Source of the DNA: Chrysoporthe austroafricana
Lineage: Eukaryota > Ascomycota > Sordariomycetes > Diaporthales > Cryphonectriaceae
Length of the DNA stretch: 64,000 bases
Direction of reading: 5' to 3'
Assembly (NCBI GenBank): GCA_001051155.2
Contig: JYIP02000007.1
Coordinates: forward strand, 188,342-252,341
Shown: positions 47,401 to 56,679 of the stretch, piece by piece
Layout of the letters: every line of letters begins with the position of its first letter
Numbering within the stretch: position 1 is the stretch's first letter
The notes under the pieces: generated by a model
Told to the model about the DNA's origin: nothing
Seen by the model: only the letters and a program-made list of their open reading frames with translations
Databases searched by the model: none
Position numbers and translations under genes: made by a program

Positions 47401-49198
47401 GCCAGAAACGCCTTTGCCAATGAAAGCTCCCTCGTTCTCTCTGGAGTATTTCCCGACTGATGCCATGGACTGGGGTCTCCAGGTGAGGAGTGGTTACAGC
47501 TCGGCGATACATACCCCTCGGGTGCCGCAAACGCCTCTTATTACTTCAGATCCGCAGAGCCCAGATGGTCTGTGGATGGTCGACCCCGGATCTCATTCTT
47601 ACTCGAACTCGACTGGTGAGACCCCTCCTCAGAGGTTCTCTAAGGACTATCTCAGCGACGTCGACCAGACGCAAAGCCTCTCCACTTCCCCAAATGACCG
47701 CGCAATCCGACGATCACAGTCCGCATTGGCGTCGACATTTACGTCTGGCTTAACACGTGGCTTCACATCCATGACATCCTCATCGCCCCCAGGCCGAAAA
47801 CGTCCCAGCCCAGCTGAGACGATACTGTCGCATATCCCGAGCAACATCACCTGGGGCGGCTCGACATACTTTGGTGCGGTCCAGCCAGACACTACTGAAA
47901 CGGCAAGGACATCAGTGTCTGACGACGAATTTCGGAGGGATGAGTTGGTATCCATGGTGCCATTCAACGTAAATGTCACCCTAGAGAACGAGACGGCCTT
48001 CGATGACGATGGGTGGTTATCTACACCTCTGCTAGATCCTAGCCGCAATGCAGATTACGCGATCTATCGGTACGCCTACGCCGAAATGCTCCAGGTGTGG
48101 CAGCTACCTCTCGCGCGTCTCGAAATAATGAAGTTTAATGTTCTTAAAGAAGAGGCGGCTCCAGGCATGGATGACGGCACACCCGCCGAAACCAGCTACC
48201 ACGAGGGCGACATCCACGACAGCGGTAGCCACAGCGCAACAGGTACATCATCACCCACCGTTCTCCTCGGCGGCAAGCGCGGGCAGCTCGCTGCTCTCCA
48301 TGCCTCCGCGCGGGGCCTCGACGTCACAGGCATCTGCCGTATCCACGAGATCCAGCTTCAGCCTCTGCAATATTCCAAGACGCAATCGACAGGCGGCGCC
48401 GTTGGTATCTGCGAGCGGTGCCGGCACACACAGACCCAGCTCACCTGTGTCTTCTGCCATGAACCCATCGACGCGCTGTACTCAGCATGTCTAGGATGCG
48501 GTTGCGCAACTCACGACGCGTGTCTGGGAGAGTGGCATGGCATGGGCGAAACAGAGTGCCCTGCGGGTGATGACTGCGCATGCGTCGAGGAGGCGGACAA
48601 GGGTCAGGTGGAGACATGGATTGCGATGAGGGCTGCGCTCGCAGCCAAGGAGAAGGTGAGAGACAGAGACAGAGACATGGACAGGGTGAGGAGGACTACA
48701 ACTTCGCATGGGGAGAAGAGCCACCTGCAGCTCGAACGTGACAATGAAAATAGTCACGAACACGGGACCAAGTCACCTCCAATAACGGGCAGAAATGGGC
48801 CGGGTAAAACAGCGGGCCTAGCGACGCGACTGAGGCGGAGGTCTGCACCCGCTCCGTTTTCGCTGGCGGCAGACGACTTCGACGAGGAGAATTCCGGCGG
48901 GCCTGAGAAGGCTTCTCCCAGAGAAGGCTTTCAGGGCACCAGAGGAAGGGTCGATAATGAGCTGGAGGACTCGGCGAGTCTGACTTCTGTTCCATCGTCG
49001 AGCTCGGTCGCTGCTGGCGCTATGCCTGCCAAGCCCTCGCCTCTGGGCCCAGGCGTGTCAGCTGCGAGGTTAAGTTTGGGAAACAGGTTGAAAGGTCTGG
49101 ATGCTAAGCGGCCTGCGTCATTAACAAGGAGAAGTGGTGGGAATAATGGAGGGAATGCGGCTGCCAGCAGTGGAAATCGAAAGGAGCATGGTATCTGA
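44486..49198 (+). CDS. SEACAT/GATOR2 subunit, WDR59/Sea3-like (WD40-RWD-RING)
   Basis: Predicted subunit of the vacuolar SEA (GATOR2-like) complex, which controls TORC1 in response to amino acids. Intronless, 1570 residues. N-terminal WD40 repeats (about 60-360) include SLQGHSRAITDMNFSAHHPD, SVDGYVHCWDLRRP and SLDKSIKFWD. An RWD domain follows at about 490-605, with EEFVRISEQLP and KVDIPHAYPKNRAPKF. A long Ser/Asp-rich linker includes a Gly-Thr run (GTGTGTGT). A C-terminal Cys/His zinc-binding region lies at about 1305-1370 (CERC, CVFCHEPID, CLGCGCATHDAC), a RING-like fold. WD40 plus RWD plus RING is the WDR59/Sea3 (Mtc5) order, which separates it from Sea2 and Sea4. The last 200 residues are disordered and basic. 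Confidence 0.92.
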   Translation: MPSAFDQLKASASQKKTKIIKSAYDSESFDADGTIHVDGLVGSATISPSGRDVALASPEGLAVIDLDSPYSPPRRLSSHGLPWLVVDVQWSPFAARDYWVASTANHRCLVWNMNLRDDSTSGAIEHSLQGHSRAITDMNFSAHHPDSLATCSVDGYVHCWDLRRPRQPAITFCDWFAGATQVKYSRQDPFIIASSHDRWLRIWDERKSSEPLRSISAHTSKIYGIDWNRTRASAIVTCSLDKSIKFWDYEKEGGVPERVIRTDFPVWRARHTPFAWGLLAMPQNEPGDLYLFDQRMGNDTPRDGPVEPVAVFEGHGDHKAREFLWRTRGGISDDGVDNREFQLVSWGEDNKLRLTRPEPSILEGVGYVKGMEAEKNLVLTRQGATYKTFRTVDDGGHHRRTATMSDPRTAGMRQSALTLGMKIPSYRTGPSWKGPSMRAKNAGTRKVDRSQAQMNWMKGITMTKRKSSSDPPHRTASKDSSMFGPFLQQDYWAEPETLQEEFVRISEQLPNVKWDSIDMDNLILNASLKGPWGVNEEDIFLKVKVDIPHAYPKNRAPKFIIENNAFMLEGAHEKLETEVHQIGEQYLKRKQNCLAAAFSYLLGETNLAESTNFFRNVRDLDDDIDVLADESSSEDSDNDIPAGGSAAMSQELTASVEIENTLAPITRPTVPPVYRTCGARFSNDGRLVTFFPTKEAKALLSNPGDTFKEKPKDQPTFAGFGRLAHDSPPLRKRYPDGEASATDDLSALSDDSDDSSSSSDSELTTMHKISLWYRPERRLHKAWSANESLRSSGGGTGAGTGTGTGTSRRRTGRSKNVVILFDVRDMLPSRKQFAQEYAIFGDGAQVCAHNARVADKYGYPDMVNIWKYAALLLRSDIPLEMREPRQKNKSVLVIAKDVLSRYRDGGCPANEVELLTGRVKWGHHPLAQEFVKDLFKYFEQLADIQMLAMLSCIFGESSTDDPVPYAESRLPQPETPLPMKAPSFSLEYFPTDAMDWGLQVRSGYSSAIHTPRVPQTPLITSDPQSPDGLWMVDPGSHSYSNSTGETPPQRFSKDYLSDVDQTQSLSTSPNDRAIRRSQSALASTFTSGLTRGFTSMTSSSPPGRKRPSPAETILSHIPSNITWGGSTYFGAVQPDTTETARTSVSDDEFRRDELVSMVPFNVNVTLENETAFDDDGWLSTPLLDPSRNADYAIYRYAYAEMLQVWQLPLARLEIMKFNVLKEEAAPGMDDGTPAETSYHEGDIHDSGSHSATGTSSPTVLLGGKRGQLAALHASARGLDVTGICRIHEIQLQPLQYSKTQSTGGAVGICERCRHTQTQLTCVFCHEPIDALYSACLGCGCATHDACLGEWHGMGETECPAGDDCACVEEADKGQVETWIAMRAALAAKEKVRDRDRDMDRVRRTTTSHGEKSHLQLERDNENSHEHGTKSPPITGRNGPGKTAGLATRLRRRSAPAPFSLAADDFDEENSGGPEKASPREGFQGTRGRVDNELEDSASLTSVPSSSSVAAGAMPAKPSPLGPGVSAARLSLGNRLKGLDAKRPASLTRRSGGNNGGNAAASSGNRKEHGI

Positions 49199-50099
49199 GC
49201 ATATTATCAGCACTGCGTCTGAGTGCATATCTGTTAGGTTATACGAAACACAGCTCAAAGACACTTTGGGGGGGGGGGGATGTATCTGAAGTATATGTGG
49301 CCGTTCATTCCACTCGGTTTAGTATCCGCTGCGCTTCTGCAAGCTGTGCGACCGAAATCGAAATCGCCATCTGTATTTATTGCCAGGCATAAGTGGAACT
49401 ACGCAGCGTGTAGTCAGCTGTGTTCGGCGTGCAAGCATAGTCGCGCCTCGTGAACTCGGCAGGGATCTGTGTGGTCCGGTCTTGCGCTTTCGTGGCAAAA
49501 GAGCCGAGAGTGAGCAAAAGCGGCCAGACTCGAGCTGGGATTATTGAGACTTTGACGCCGTAGCAATCTACTGTGATAACCTGTCGCGCTCTTCTGCCTT
49601 GTCCCTAGCCGCCGTTGCATTGTCCGGCAATTCACCACGCTGACTTCAGAACTGCGCTTGTATCAAGGTAAAAATACGTTCTCATGCGTGCATCATGCTT
49701 CTCAACGGCTGTGGTGGTCTGGTTCAGGTTCACCTTGACATCCGCATTTTATCAGTGTTGAAAGAAGACCAGGGAAGCCTCAGCTCATGGTGGACGCTGA
49801 GCTCATCATCAGGAGAACATTTTCATTCTGAGCGTTTATTGCTAGAGAAAAGAGGCCATCTGGACAGCCATACCACTTTTCGCAAAGGAACGTTACGCTT
49901 TCACATAGCCTCCCCGGCCCCAGTAATGACATCCACAATGCCCTCGCGGTCCTTTGATGATGCGGGTGTATCGTGATGGGATGCACGGCGAGTATATCCC
50001 TTGTTCATCATGTCTCTTTTCCCTTCTGTCTTGTCCTGCCCTTTGTATTTCAACCTTATGCTGTTCAGCGAAAGGCTTGCCGAGGTCATGCCAAAGCTC
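49199..50099. other. Intergenic between convergent genes
   Basis: 3' flanks of the SEA3-like gene (plus) and of the unidentified 893-residue gene (minus). A G10 run lies at about 49268-49278. No gene seen. Confidence 0.5.
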
Positions 50100-53004
50100 T
50101 CATTGTGGTACGGTCTCGTACCAAGAGTTGACCAGCGTACTTGCATCCCATAGTGTCTCCACAACGCTCGAATCCAACAGGGCCCGTTTCCGATGCCTCA
50201 TCCTCGAATGCAGCTCTGCTGTGAAATATTTTCTGATCCCATATTCCTCCCTTTGCGTCTGGTTTTTCTTCTTTTTCTTTTCCAATTTCAGCCTCTTATT
50301 CTCCTCCTCCCTCCTCCATTCGTCTTCGTTCCATATCGGCAGCGCCCCGATGCCCGACTTCCAGGCCCGCGCGGCCTGAACGTCGCCCGCGACTTTTCTG
50401 GCGAACTTCTCCGGGTCGTGAACCTCAACTTTCCCGTCAGCGTGGTTGCGCGTGACCAGTCCGTACGAGAGTCGGCCAATGTCCCAATCGTACACAAGCA
50501 CCATGGTGTACTCCCCCGCGACGAGGGGGACGGGCGCTTTGGACCGGAGTTCTTTCTCGAATCGGCCATCCTCGACTTCCCAAATTGCCAGGCCGAATGC
50601 CTCTCCAGGGAGAGGGGAGACTGCGTATGGAGACTAAAATGGATTAGATCAGTTCTCGTTTTGTAAAAGTGGGGGTGGGAAGTATGAGGTGAGGGGGTAC
50701 ACGGGAAGTGTTGAAGTATGCTCCGCCGAATTGGAGCATAGTCAGGTAATGGGTAGTCACCTTGATGTTTCCCATAGCCATCATCACGGGCACTGCGAGA
50801 GGGGCCTTCCCGATTGTAGAGTATGGCCCCAACATTCTGCCCGTACAGCGGCTCATGAACTCCTCGAGGCGTTCGCAGGATGCAAAGAGCTCACTGATTG
50901 TAAGCCACTTGTCACCCAGCGGCAACGGCATGGCTTCGGCGAAGGCGTGGTTGGGCTCTTCCCTGGCTGTGTAGGCAAAACTGCGCTCAGGGTCGAGGAG
51001 TTCGGCGAGTTCGTGGGTTTTATATTTTTCGAGGCGCAGCGGCGCCGCCGCTGTAGGGACCTTGGTTGCCGTCTCGTCGGCGTTTTGGGTCTTGGTGTTC
51101 ACCCACACGAGCTGCTGGATGGGGAACGGTGTAGGGACGACAGCCCGCGGATGAGGGGGCTTGGGATGTGCGGCGGTTGTGGTGCTGCACGCAGGTTGTT
51201 GACGTCGCTTTTGACGTCGGCCCTGCCAGCGAGTCTCCGAAGGCACCAACCACTCGTCGAAGGCATTCATAAAGAGGCCACGGTAGGTCAGCTTCTGAAC
51301 GCATCCAGGTATAGCACGTACCAGTTCGGTGACGCCGTCAGCTGGGAGATTCGGGTTATGCCAAAAGACGAACTCGTGGATGGGCGTGATATCGAAGATC
51401 TGGCGCAGGTGCTCCAGGGTAACGTTGTCGTTGAATGATACGTCAAGGACTGAGAGGGGCTTTGAGTTTTTGACGTCGTGTCTACCGTCGTTGTCATCGT
51501 GCAAGCCACGTCCGACGGCGGCGCGGACGAGCTGTACGACCTGGTCCCCGGACAGGTTGACGAACTGGTCCAGTTGCAGCTTGGTGAGGGCCCGCTTCTC
51601 TGGCCCGTGCCCGAGGGCCACCAAGAGGAGCCTCACAGCGAAAGGAGTTTTGAGGCTGAGTTCCTCGGCATGGTCTGCCAGGCATTCCATCAGCCCCTTT
51701 CGGAAGGTGCCGAGTTTCCTCGTAGCCTCCTTCCAAGCCTTCGTGACCTTCCTCTTAGTCTGTATCGTGTCCAAGTCCTGCCCCATGACTCTTTGTAGAA
51801 CCTTTTCGCCTTGCTCTACCGAGCTGCAATGCAGCAGCTCCTGAAAAATGTCGACCTCGTCGGGTTCGCACTTGTCCTGTGCTGCTATGGAGTGTGACTA
51901 TCAGTCAAACGAATAATACACTCAAAGAGGGCTCAGTCATGGCCACAGCTTACCGTATATGGGCTCTTTGCTCATAAGTACCTGCCCTCTTGGTTTTTTC
52001 ATCGTGGGCTCGCCTTGATCTGCTTCGCCCGACTGGGCTCGTTTCCGGGGCTGTCCCGAATAGGCTTTGGTAATGTTGAGATCCTTGTGAAATTGGAGGA
52101 CGTACGGGTCTTTATCAGTCGTCTGAGCCTTTTTCGGGTCTATGCTGGTCGGTGCAGGGAATGATGGCCAGGCCTCATGCAGGTGCTCGGGAGCAATAAG
52201 GGGTGCGGATCCAAGATCTACAACGGCTCTTGCCGCATAGCTTTCCCATTGCCCCTCGAGGTCGAATGCGCACAGCCAGTCAAACCCAGAGAGCGGTATC
52301 ATCATCCGACGTCGGTACCGCGCCCACCCGGCGGGGTCCTCGTCCTTGTCGTGGAACGTATCTTTGGCTGCCAACAAGAAACAGTAGGCCACTCTGGAAG
52401 GGTCGCTGATATCCAGTACCAGACTGCCAGGCTGACACATGTAATCGCCACCCCATTTGTACGGCGCATTCCACGGCATCGTGCCTACCGAATGCAGGTA
52501 GAAGGAATGCCCCGCCCAGACTGCGCCGAGGTAGAGGCACGTTGCCACGAAGGGGAACTTGGGCTTCTCGATCTCGCAAGATTTCCGCTCCAACTCTTCC
52601 TGCTGTTTCCTTTTTTGTCGAATCTGTGCGTCATCCCGCCCCCCTTCCAAGCTGGAACTAGCATAAAGGTCCCTTCTCAATTGCGTTACTTCCTTTTCCA
52701 AGTCGGCAGTCCAAATGTCTTCCGGGAGCATGTCGGCGTAGGTCATCTCGTGCTTGAGACAGAGTCGGTTGCTGAGGGACTGGTAAAATGCGATAGACCG
52801 GCCACATACTGCCAATGGTATGTTAGCTGTTCGTTAGATTTTGAACTGGTAGGGTAGGGCAAGTCTATGATGCGCTTGTCAGAATATTCTCGTACCGTCT
52901 AGCATGCTGCTGTCTGGGTCGGCATAGCGCAGATAAAGTACCGCGAGAGCTCTACGGCGGCCCTTGACCGCCCCAATGATATGTATTGGATGAACAATTC
53001 CCAT
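50100..53004 (-). CDS. Unidentified 893-residue protein (four exons)
   Basis: Exons 53004-52896, 52808-51954, 51884-50701 and 50633-50100 join in frame into 893 residues. Introns start GTACGA, GTAAGC and GTACCC. The start at 53004 (ATGGGAATTG) was found by extending past the first acceptor. I do not recognise the family. Visible parts are an N-terminal segment rich in hydrophobic residues (VCGRSIAFYQSLSNRLCLKH) and a Tyr/Trp-rich block (ATCLYLGAVWAGHSFYLH). Next is a leucine-rich-repeat-like stretch (LSVLDVSFNDNVTLEHL, then FVFWHNPNLPADGVTELV). A further globular region includes EYTMVLVYDWDIGRLSYG. The Lys-rich tail contains LEKKKKKNQT. It resembles large lineage-specific proteins of moulds with scattered LRR-like units. 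No membrane segment or signal peptide is clear. A Fot1-like transposon lies 250 bases upstream. Confidence 0.75.
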
Positions 53005-53250
53005 GGTGATCACGAAGCCGCCTTCTTAACCTGTTTTAGACTTGGTCTTGAGACTTTCCTGTTGATTGTTGGAACCGAGGAACCAAGGAGACACAATGTT
53101 GACTGTGTTGAGGCCACTGAGCGGGTAAGTTGGGAACAGATTTCGAGGCCGGAAAGGAACCGAACGGAGTCGGTTGCAGCCTGAATTGTGCGTGTAATAG
53201 TAAATAAGGTCAGAGGAGTGGACGGACTGGAAACGAGATACTATAGTATA

Positions 53251-53309
53251 AGTCGGACCCGGTATTTCCGGACCCCCCCTAGTTCCGGACCCCCCTCCCG
53301 GACCACACC
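53251..53309 (+). repeat. Left terminal inverted repeat
   Basis: 59 bp, perfect inverted match to 54816-54874; the match stops at the next base. Confidence 0.95.
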
Positions 53310-53347
53310 GCCACTTTAACTACCTCTATATACTTAACGTTTTCTCT

Positions 53348-53574
53348 NNNNNNNNNNNNNNNNNNNNNNNNNNNNNNNNNNNNNNNNNNNNNNNNNNNNN
53401 NNNNNNNNNNNNNNNNNNNNNNNNNNNNNNNNNNNNNNNNNNNNNNNNNNNNNNNNNNNNNNNNNNNNNNNNNNNNNNNNNNNNNNNNNNNNNNNNNNNN
53501 NNNNNNNNNNNNNNNNNNNNNNNNNNNNNNNNNNNNNNNNNNNNNNNNNNNNNNNNNNNNNNNNNNNNNNNNNN
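53348..53574. other. Assembly gap (227 N) inside the transposon
   Basis: Unknown bases. The gap covers the expected helix-turn-helix/CENP-B part of the transposase. The length may be a placeholder. Confidence 0.95.
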
Positions 53575-53579
53575 CTCTT

Positions 53580-54776
53580 GGAAAAGATTGGATTGGAGCT
53601 TTTTTGAGAAGGCATCCAAAGATAGGAACTCTAAGGGCTAGAAGGATATCTTCAGATCGAATCAACGGAGCAACAACGGAGGTAATTCGGTCTTGGTTCC
53701 ATTTACTGGACCTTTCCCGGATTCAAGCTATCAAGCCGGCTAACCGATAGAATATGGACGAAGCTGGGATAATTGAAGGTCAAGGAGAGAATGGATTAGT
53801 CCTCGGAAGCTCTTCATTACGTTCTATACAGAAAAAGGACCCTGGATCTAAAACCTGGACTTCGTTTATCGAATGCATTTCAGCGACGGGCAGCCACCTC
53901 CTTCCTCTAGTTATTTTTAAAAGGAAGACTATACAGCAGCAATGGTTTCCATCTCTCTTAGAACCTCTCAAAGGCTGGCAATTCGATGCTACGGATAACG
54001 GATGGACAACAAATGCAACGGCACTCGAATGGCTTAAAAAGATCTATATCCCTGGTAGCCAGCCAGAAGACCCCTCGGAAGCAAGGCTATTAATTCTAGA
54101 TGGCCACGGCAGCCATACAACTGACGAATTTATGTGGGAATGCTTCCAGAACAATATTCTATTGCTCTATTTGCCTCCTCATACTTCTCACGTACTTCAA
54201 CCTCTCGACCTAGGCGTCTTTTCTTCGCTTAAGAGGGCTTACAGAAAGAAGGTTAACCTTCTAGGTCAATGGGGCGACTCTACGGTTCTAGGCAAGCAAC
54301 TTTTCCTCGAGAACTATCGCCTGGCACGAGAGGAAAGCCTATCTAGCCAGAATATCCAGTCTGGCTGGAAAGCAACAGGTCTATGGCCGATCAGGCTAGC
54401 TAAACCACTCCTCAGCCCTCTTCTCCTCGAGAACGTCCGGCAACGTACTTCTAGGCAATCGGATTCAGGTCCAGAGCAATTAACAAGACCTAAACCTATC
54501 CCGAAATCTAGCCTGAATCAATCAGATATATATTCGACCCCTAGGAAGGCTAAAGATTTATACCATCAGCTGCAAAGCAATCGGCACCATCTCTCTTCTA
54601 TACCTGCACAGCGTTTACTTTTCAGAAAGATACAAAAAGCTTGGGACGAGAGAGACCTATCGCTGGCTAAGGCTCTCGAAGAAAATAAAGCTTTAAAAGT
54701 ACAGATTGAAGCATCCAGACCTAGGAAACGAAAGAAGGTCGATATTAGCCCGAATTCCAAGTTTNTAGCTGAATAG
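53580..54776 (+). pseudogene. DDE_1 transposase, 5' end in gap, in-frame TAG
   Basis: Transposase of the pogo/Fot1 group, which would bind the inverted repeats and catalyse cut-and-paste movement. The frame readable after the gap begins with GKDWIGAFLRRHPKIG, the end of the CENP-B-type binding domain. It is stopped by TAG at 53748-53750, directly before NMDEAG, the segment with the first catalytic Asp. From 53754 the frame is open to the stop at 54774-54776. LLILDGHGSH supplies the second acidic residue and LPPHTSHVLQPLDLGVF the third. A coiled, basic C-terminus (RPRKRKK) follows, with one N at 54765. The family normally has Tyr before NMDEAG, so this looks like a single nonsense change rather than heavy RIP. 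The copy is probably non-autonomous unless the TAG is an error. Confidence 0.88.
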
Positions 54777-54815
54777 AAGAAATAAATCGAGAATGTATCT
54801 AGTTGTCTATATGGT

Positions 54816-54874
54816 GGTGTGGTCCGGGAGGGGGGTCCGGAACTAGGGGGGGTCCGGAAATACCGGGTCCGACT
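54816..54874 (-). repeat. Right terminal inverted repeat
   Basis: Perfect 59-bp inverted copy of the left end, ending GGGTCCGACT before the TA duplication. Confidence 0.95.
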
Positions 54875-54876
54875 TA

Positions 54877-55131
54877 TCACGTGTCGGAGGAGCCTAGCGC
54901 CCGATATAAAAGCGCTATAAGCGCAATCTGTTCTAGAAGCTTATTCCTACTCTTTCTTTCGGTACTGCAAGCCCAGCGAGCCTCCCTCCTTTACGACCCT
55001 AACCCTTGCTTAAATAGGCCGATTTACATCCTGTTCCTAAGCCATAAAAACCTGTACAGCTGTCACTGGTTCCTGCACCACCTGTTGGTTCATAACATTT
55101 TGCTTAACGTTTTTTTTTTCTTCTCAGCAAG
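54877..55131 (+). promoter_or_regulatory. KAPA synthase promoter remnant next to the transposon
   Basis: Only about 255 bases separate the transposon end from the ATG. They hold a CACGTG E-box-like word at about 54879-54884, a TATA-like GATATAAAA at about 54903, and an exact inverted repeat GCGCT-ATA-AGCGC just after it. Near the end, GCTTAAC and a T-rich run followed by TTCTCAG resemble a branch site and splice acceptor, so a leader intron is possible. Any control elements further upstream were displaced by the insertion. Confidence 0.5.
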
Positions 55132-56623
55132 ATGTCCCCGGCCCTGGATGATGTCTTGTCATCCGTCCTCGCTCGGCGTCAATCCCGCGGCATCCTACGA
55201 CGCCTGTCAGCCCCAGCAATTGGAAGACAACTCGCTGATTTCTCGTCCAACGACTACCTCTCACTCTCCCGCAACCTCGACCTCAAACAAAGCTACATCT
55301 CACGCCTGTAGGCAGCCCCAGAAAAAGAGTTTGGCCTCGGCTCTGGCGGTTCGCGTCTCCTCGACGGGAACACGACGCTTGCCGAGAAGCTCGAGCAGAC
55401 GCTTGCCGAGTTCCACGGTGCGGGCGCTGCGCTGTTGTTCAATTCGGGCTATGAGGCCAACGAAGGCCTCTTGGCGTGTGTGCCGCGGGTCGATGATCTC
55501 GTTGTTCTCGACGAGCTTGTGCACGCGAGTGTACACGCGGGCGTGAAGTCAAGCAGGGCAGGGCAGATCTTGCGCTTTGGCCACAACCGCGTATGGGCTG
55601 GCGAGGAGGAAACCGGTGCTCGAGGCCAAGTGAGGCCACAGCTGAGGAGCCTTGCTGGTGTCCTCCGGGCCGTGTCGCGAGGTGAAGATGGCAGGGCCGT
55701 CAGGGAGGGATGGGCACACGTGTTCATTGCTGTCGAGGCTGTCTACAGCATGGATGGTGACCTGGCGCCCCTCTGCGATATTGTGCGCTGTGTTGAGCAG
55801 TACCTGCCTCTAGGAAACGGCCATGTGATTGTTGACGAGGCACATTCTAATGGCCTGTTCGGAGAGCGCGGTCGCGGGCTCGTCTGTGAGCTCCGGCTGG
55901 AAAGTCGTGTGTGGGCCAGGGTTCACACATTCGGTAAGGCCTTGGGCTGCTCTGGAGGTATGACTGGTGGAGTTGGCGAACGAGTCCCCTTCCCGCGTTC
56001 TCCTACCTGTCCTTCTAGACAAGACTGACGCAAGGTCGCTATTTTGCCGTTCCTGATTTTCTCTCGTCACAGCAATCATCCTCTGCTCGCCTGTCACCCG
56101 GCAGTATCTTATCAACTACGCCCGCACGTTTATTTACACAACCGCGATGGGGTTCCCAGGGCTGGCCAGTATACAAGTCGCGTACGAGTTCATCGCCGGC
56201 GGCCAGGCAGAGGCATCACGACATCACCTTCAGGGCTTGATGCAGTATACACGGGCGCGCCTGTCGCAGCTGTGTCTGGTAGGGAACGGAGCGGCCGGTG
56301 CAATGATCAGGATCAACCCAGGCTCCACTCAGTCCCCTGTCATCCCCGTCTTCACGAGGCAGGCGAGGGGTCTGGCGGAGCACTGCCAGGGCAGAGGATA
56401 CATGGTGCGTGCGATTGTGGCGCCAACGGTACCCCAGGGGACGGACAGGGTCAGGATTTGTCTGCATGCTGGCAACACCATGGAAGAGTGTGCCGGCCTG
56501 TGCGCAGCCATCGAGGAGTGGGTCTCTCTCCAGATGCTGCGGACGGGAGAGCAGCAGGTCACAACCTCCACAGGGGTGCTCCTGGCCGGCGGTAGCAATC
56601 ACGCGGTCAAGAATAGTCTCTAA
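55132..56623 (+). pseudogene. bioF: 8-amino-7-oxononanoate (KAPA) synthase, TAG at codon 60
   Basis: PLP-dependent enzyme that condenses pimeloyl thioester with alanine, the first ring-forming step of biotin synthesis. Model: 55132-55590, 55642-55957 and 56073-56623, 441 residues if the stop is read. The 51-base first intron (GTATGG...CCACAG) has no stop and is inferred because its removal restores the family pattern FGHNRLRSLAGVL. Family signatures are SSNDYLSLS, LGSGGSRLLDG, VIVDEAHSNGLFGERG, the PLP lysine in HTFGKALG and SPVTRQYLINYAR. A TAG at 55309-55311 falls between SYISRL and AAPEKEFGLGSGG, and no splice of workable size removes it. The rest of the gene is intact. It is convergent with biotin synthase (57 bases apart), and a transposon lies 260 bases upstream. 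Either a recent loss-of-function allele or a sequence error. Confidence 0.85.
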
Positions 56624-56679
56624 GCCTTAGAACGCACTTAGATTTGAGTTTATCTCCACAGCAAGGCAGGGCTCCCCCC

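Larger units (their letters stand above)
53249..54876 (+). mobile_element. Fot1/pogo-type Tc1-mariner transposon with TA target duplication
   Basis: The element runs from 53251 to 54874 and is flanked by TA on both sides (53249-53250 and 54875-54876). Its terminal inverted repeats are 59 bp and identical (53251-53309 and 54816-54874), starting AGTCGGACCCGG. Inside each are three CCGGACC-type words that may be transposase-binding sites. A 227-N gap (53348-53574) hides the start of the transposase. Perfect repeats imply a recent insertion. The element lies between a gene reading left (start 53004) and KAPA synthase reading right (start 55132), so it sits in the upstream region of both. Confidence 0.93.

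Noticed and set aside
13840..55311. TAG reassigned to an amino acid
   Set aside because: Intact genes in the same window (mannosyltransferase, acetyltransferase, Tudor-SN, the 225-residue protein) end at TAG at their normal family length or with further stops soon after.
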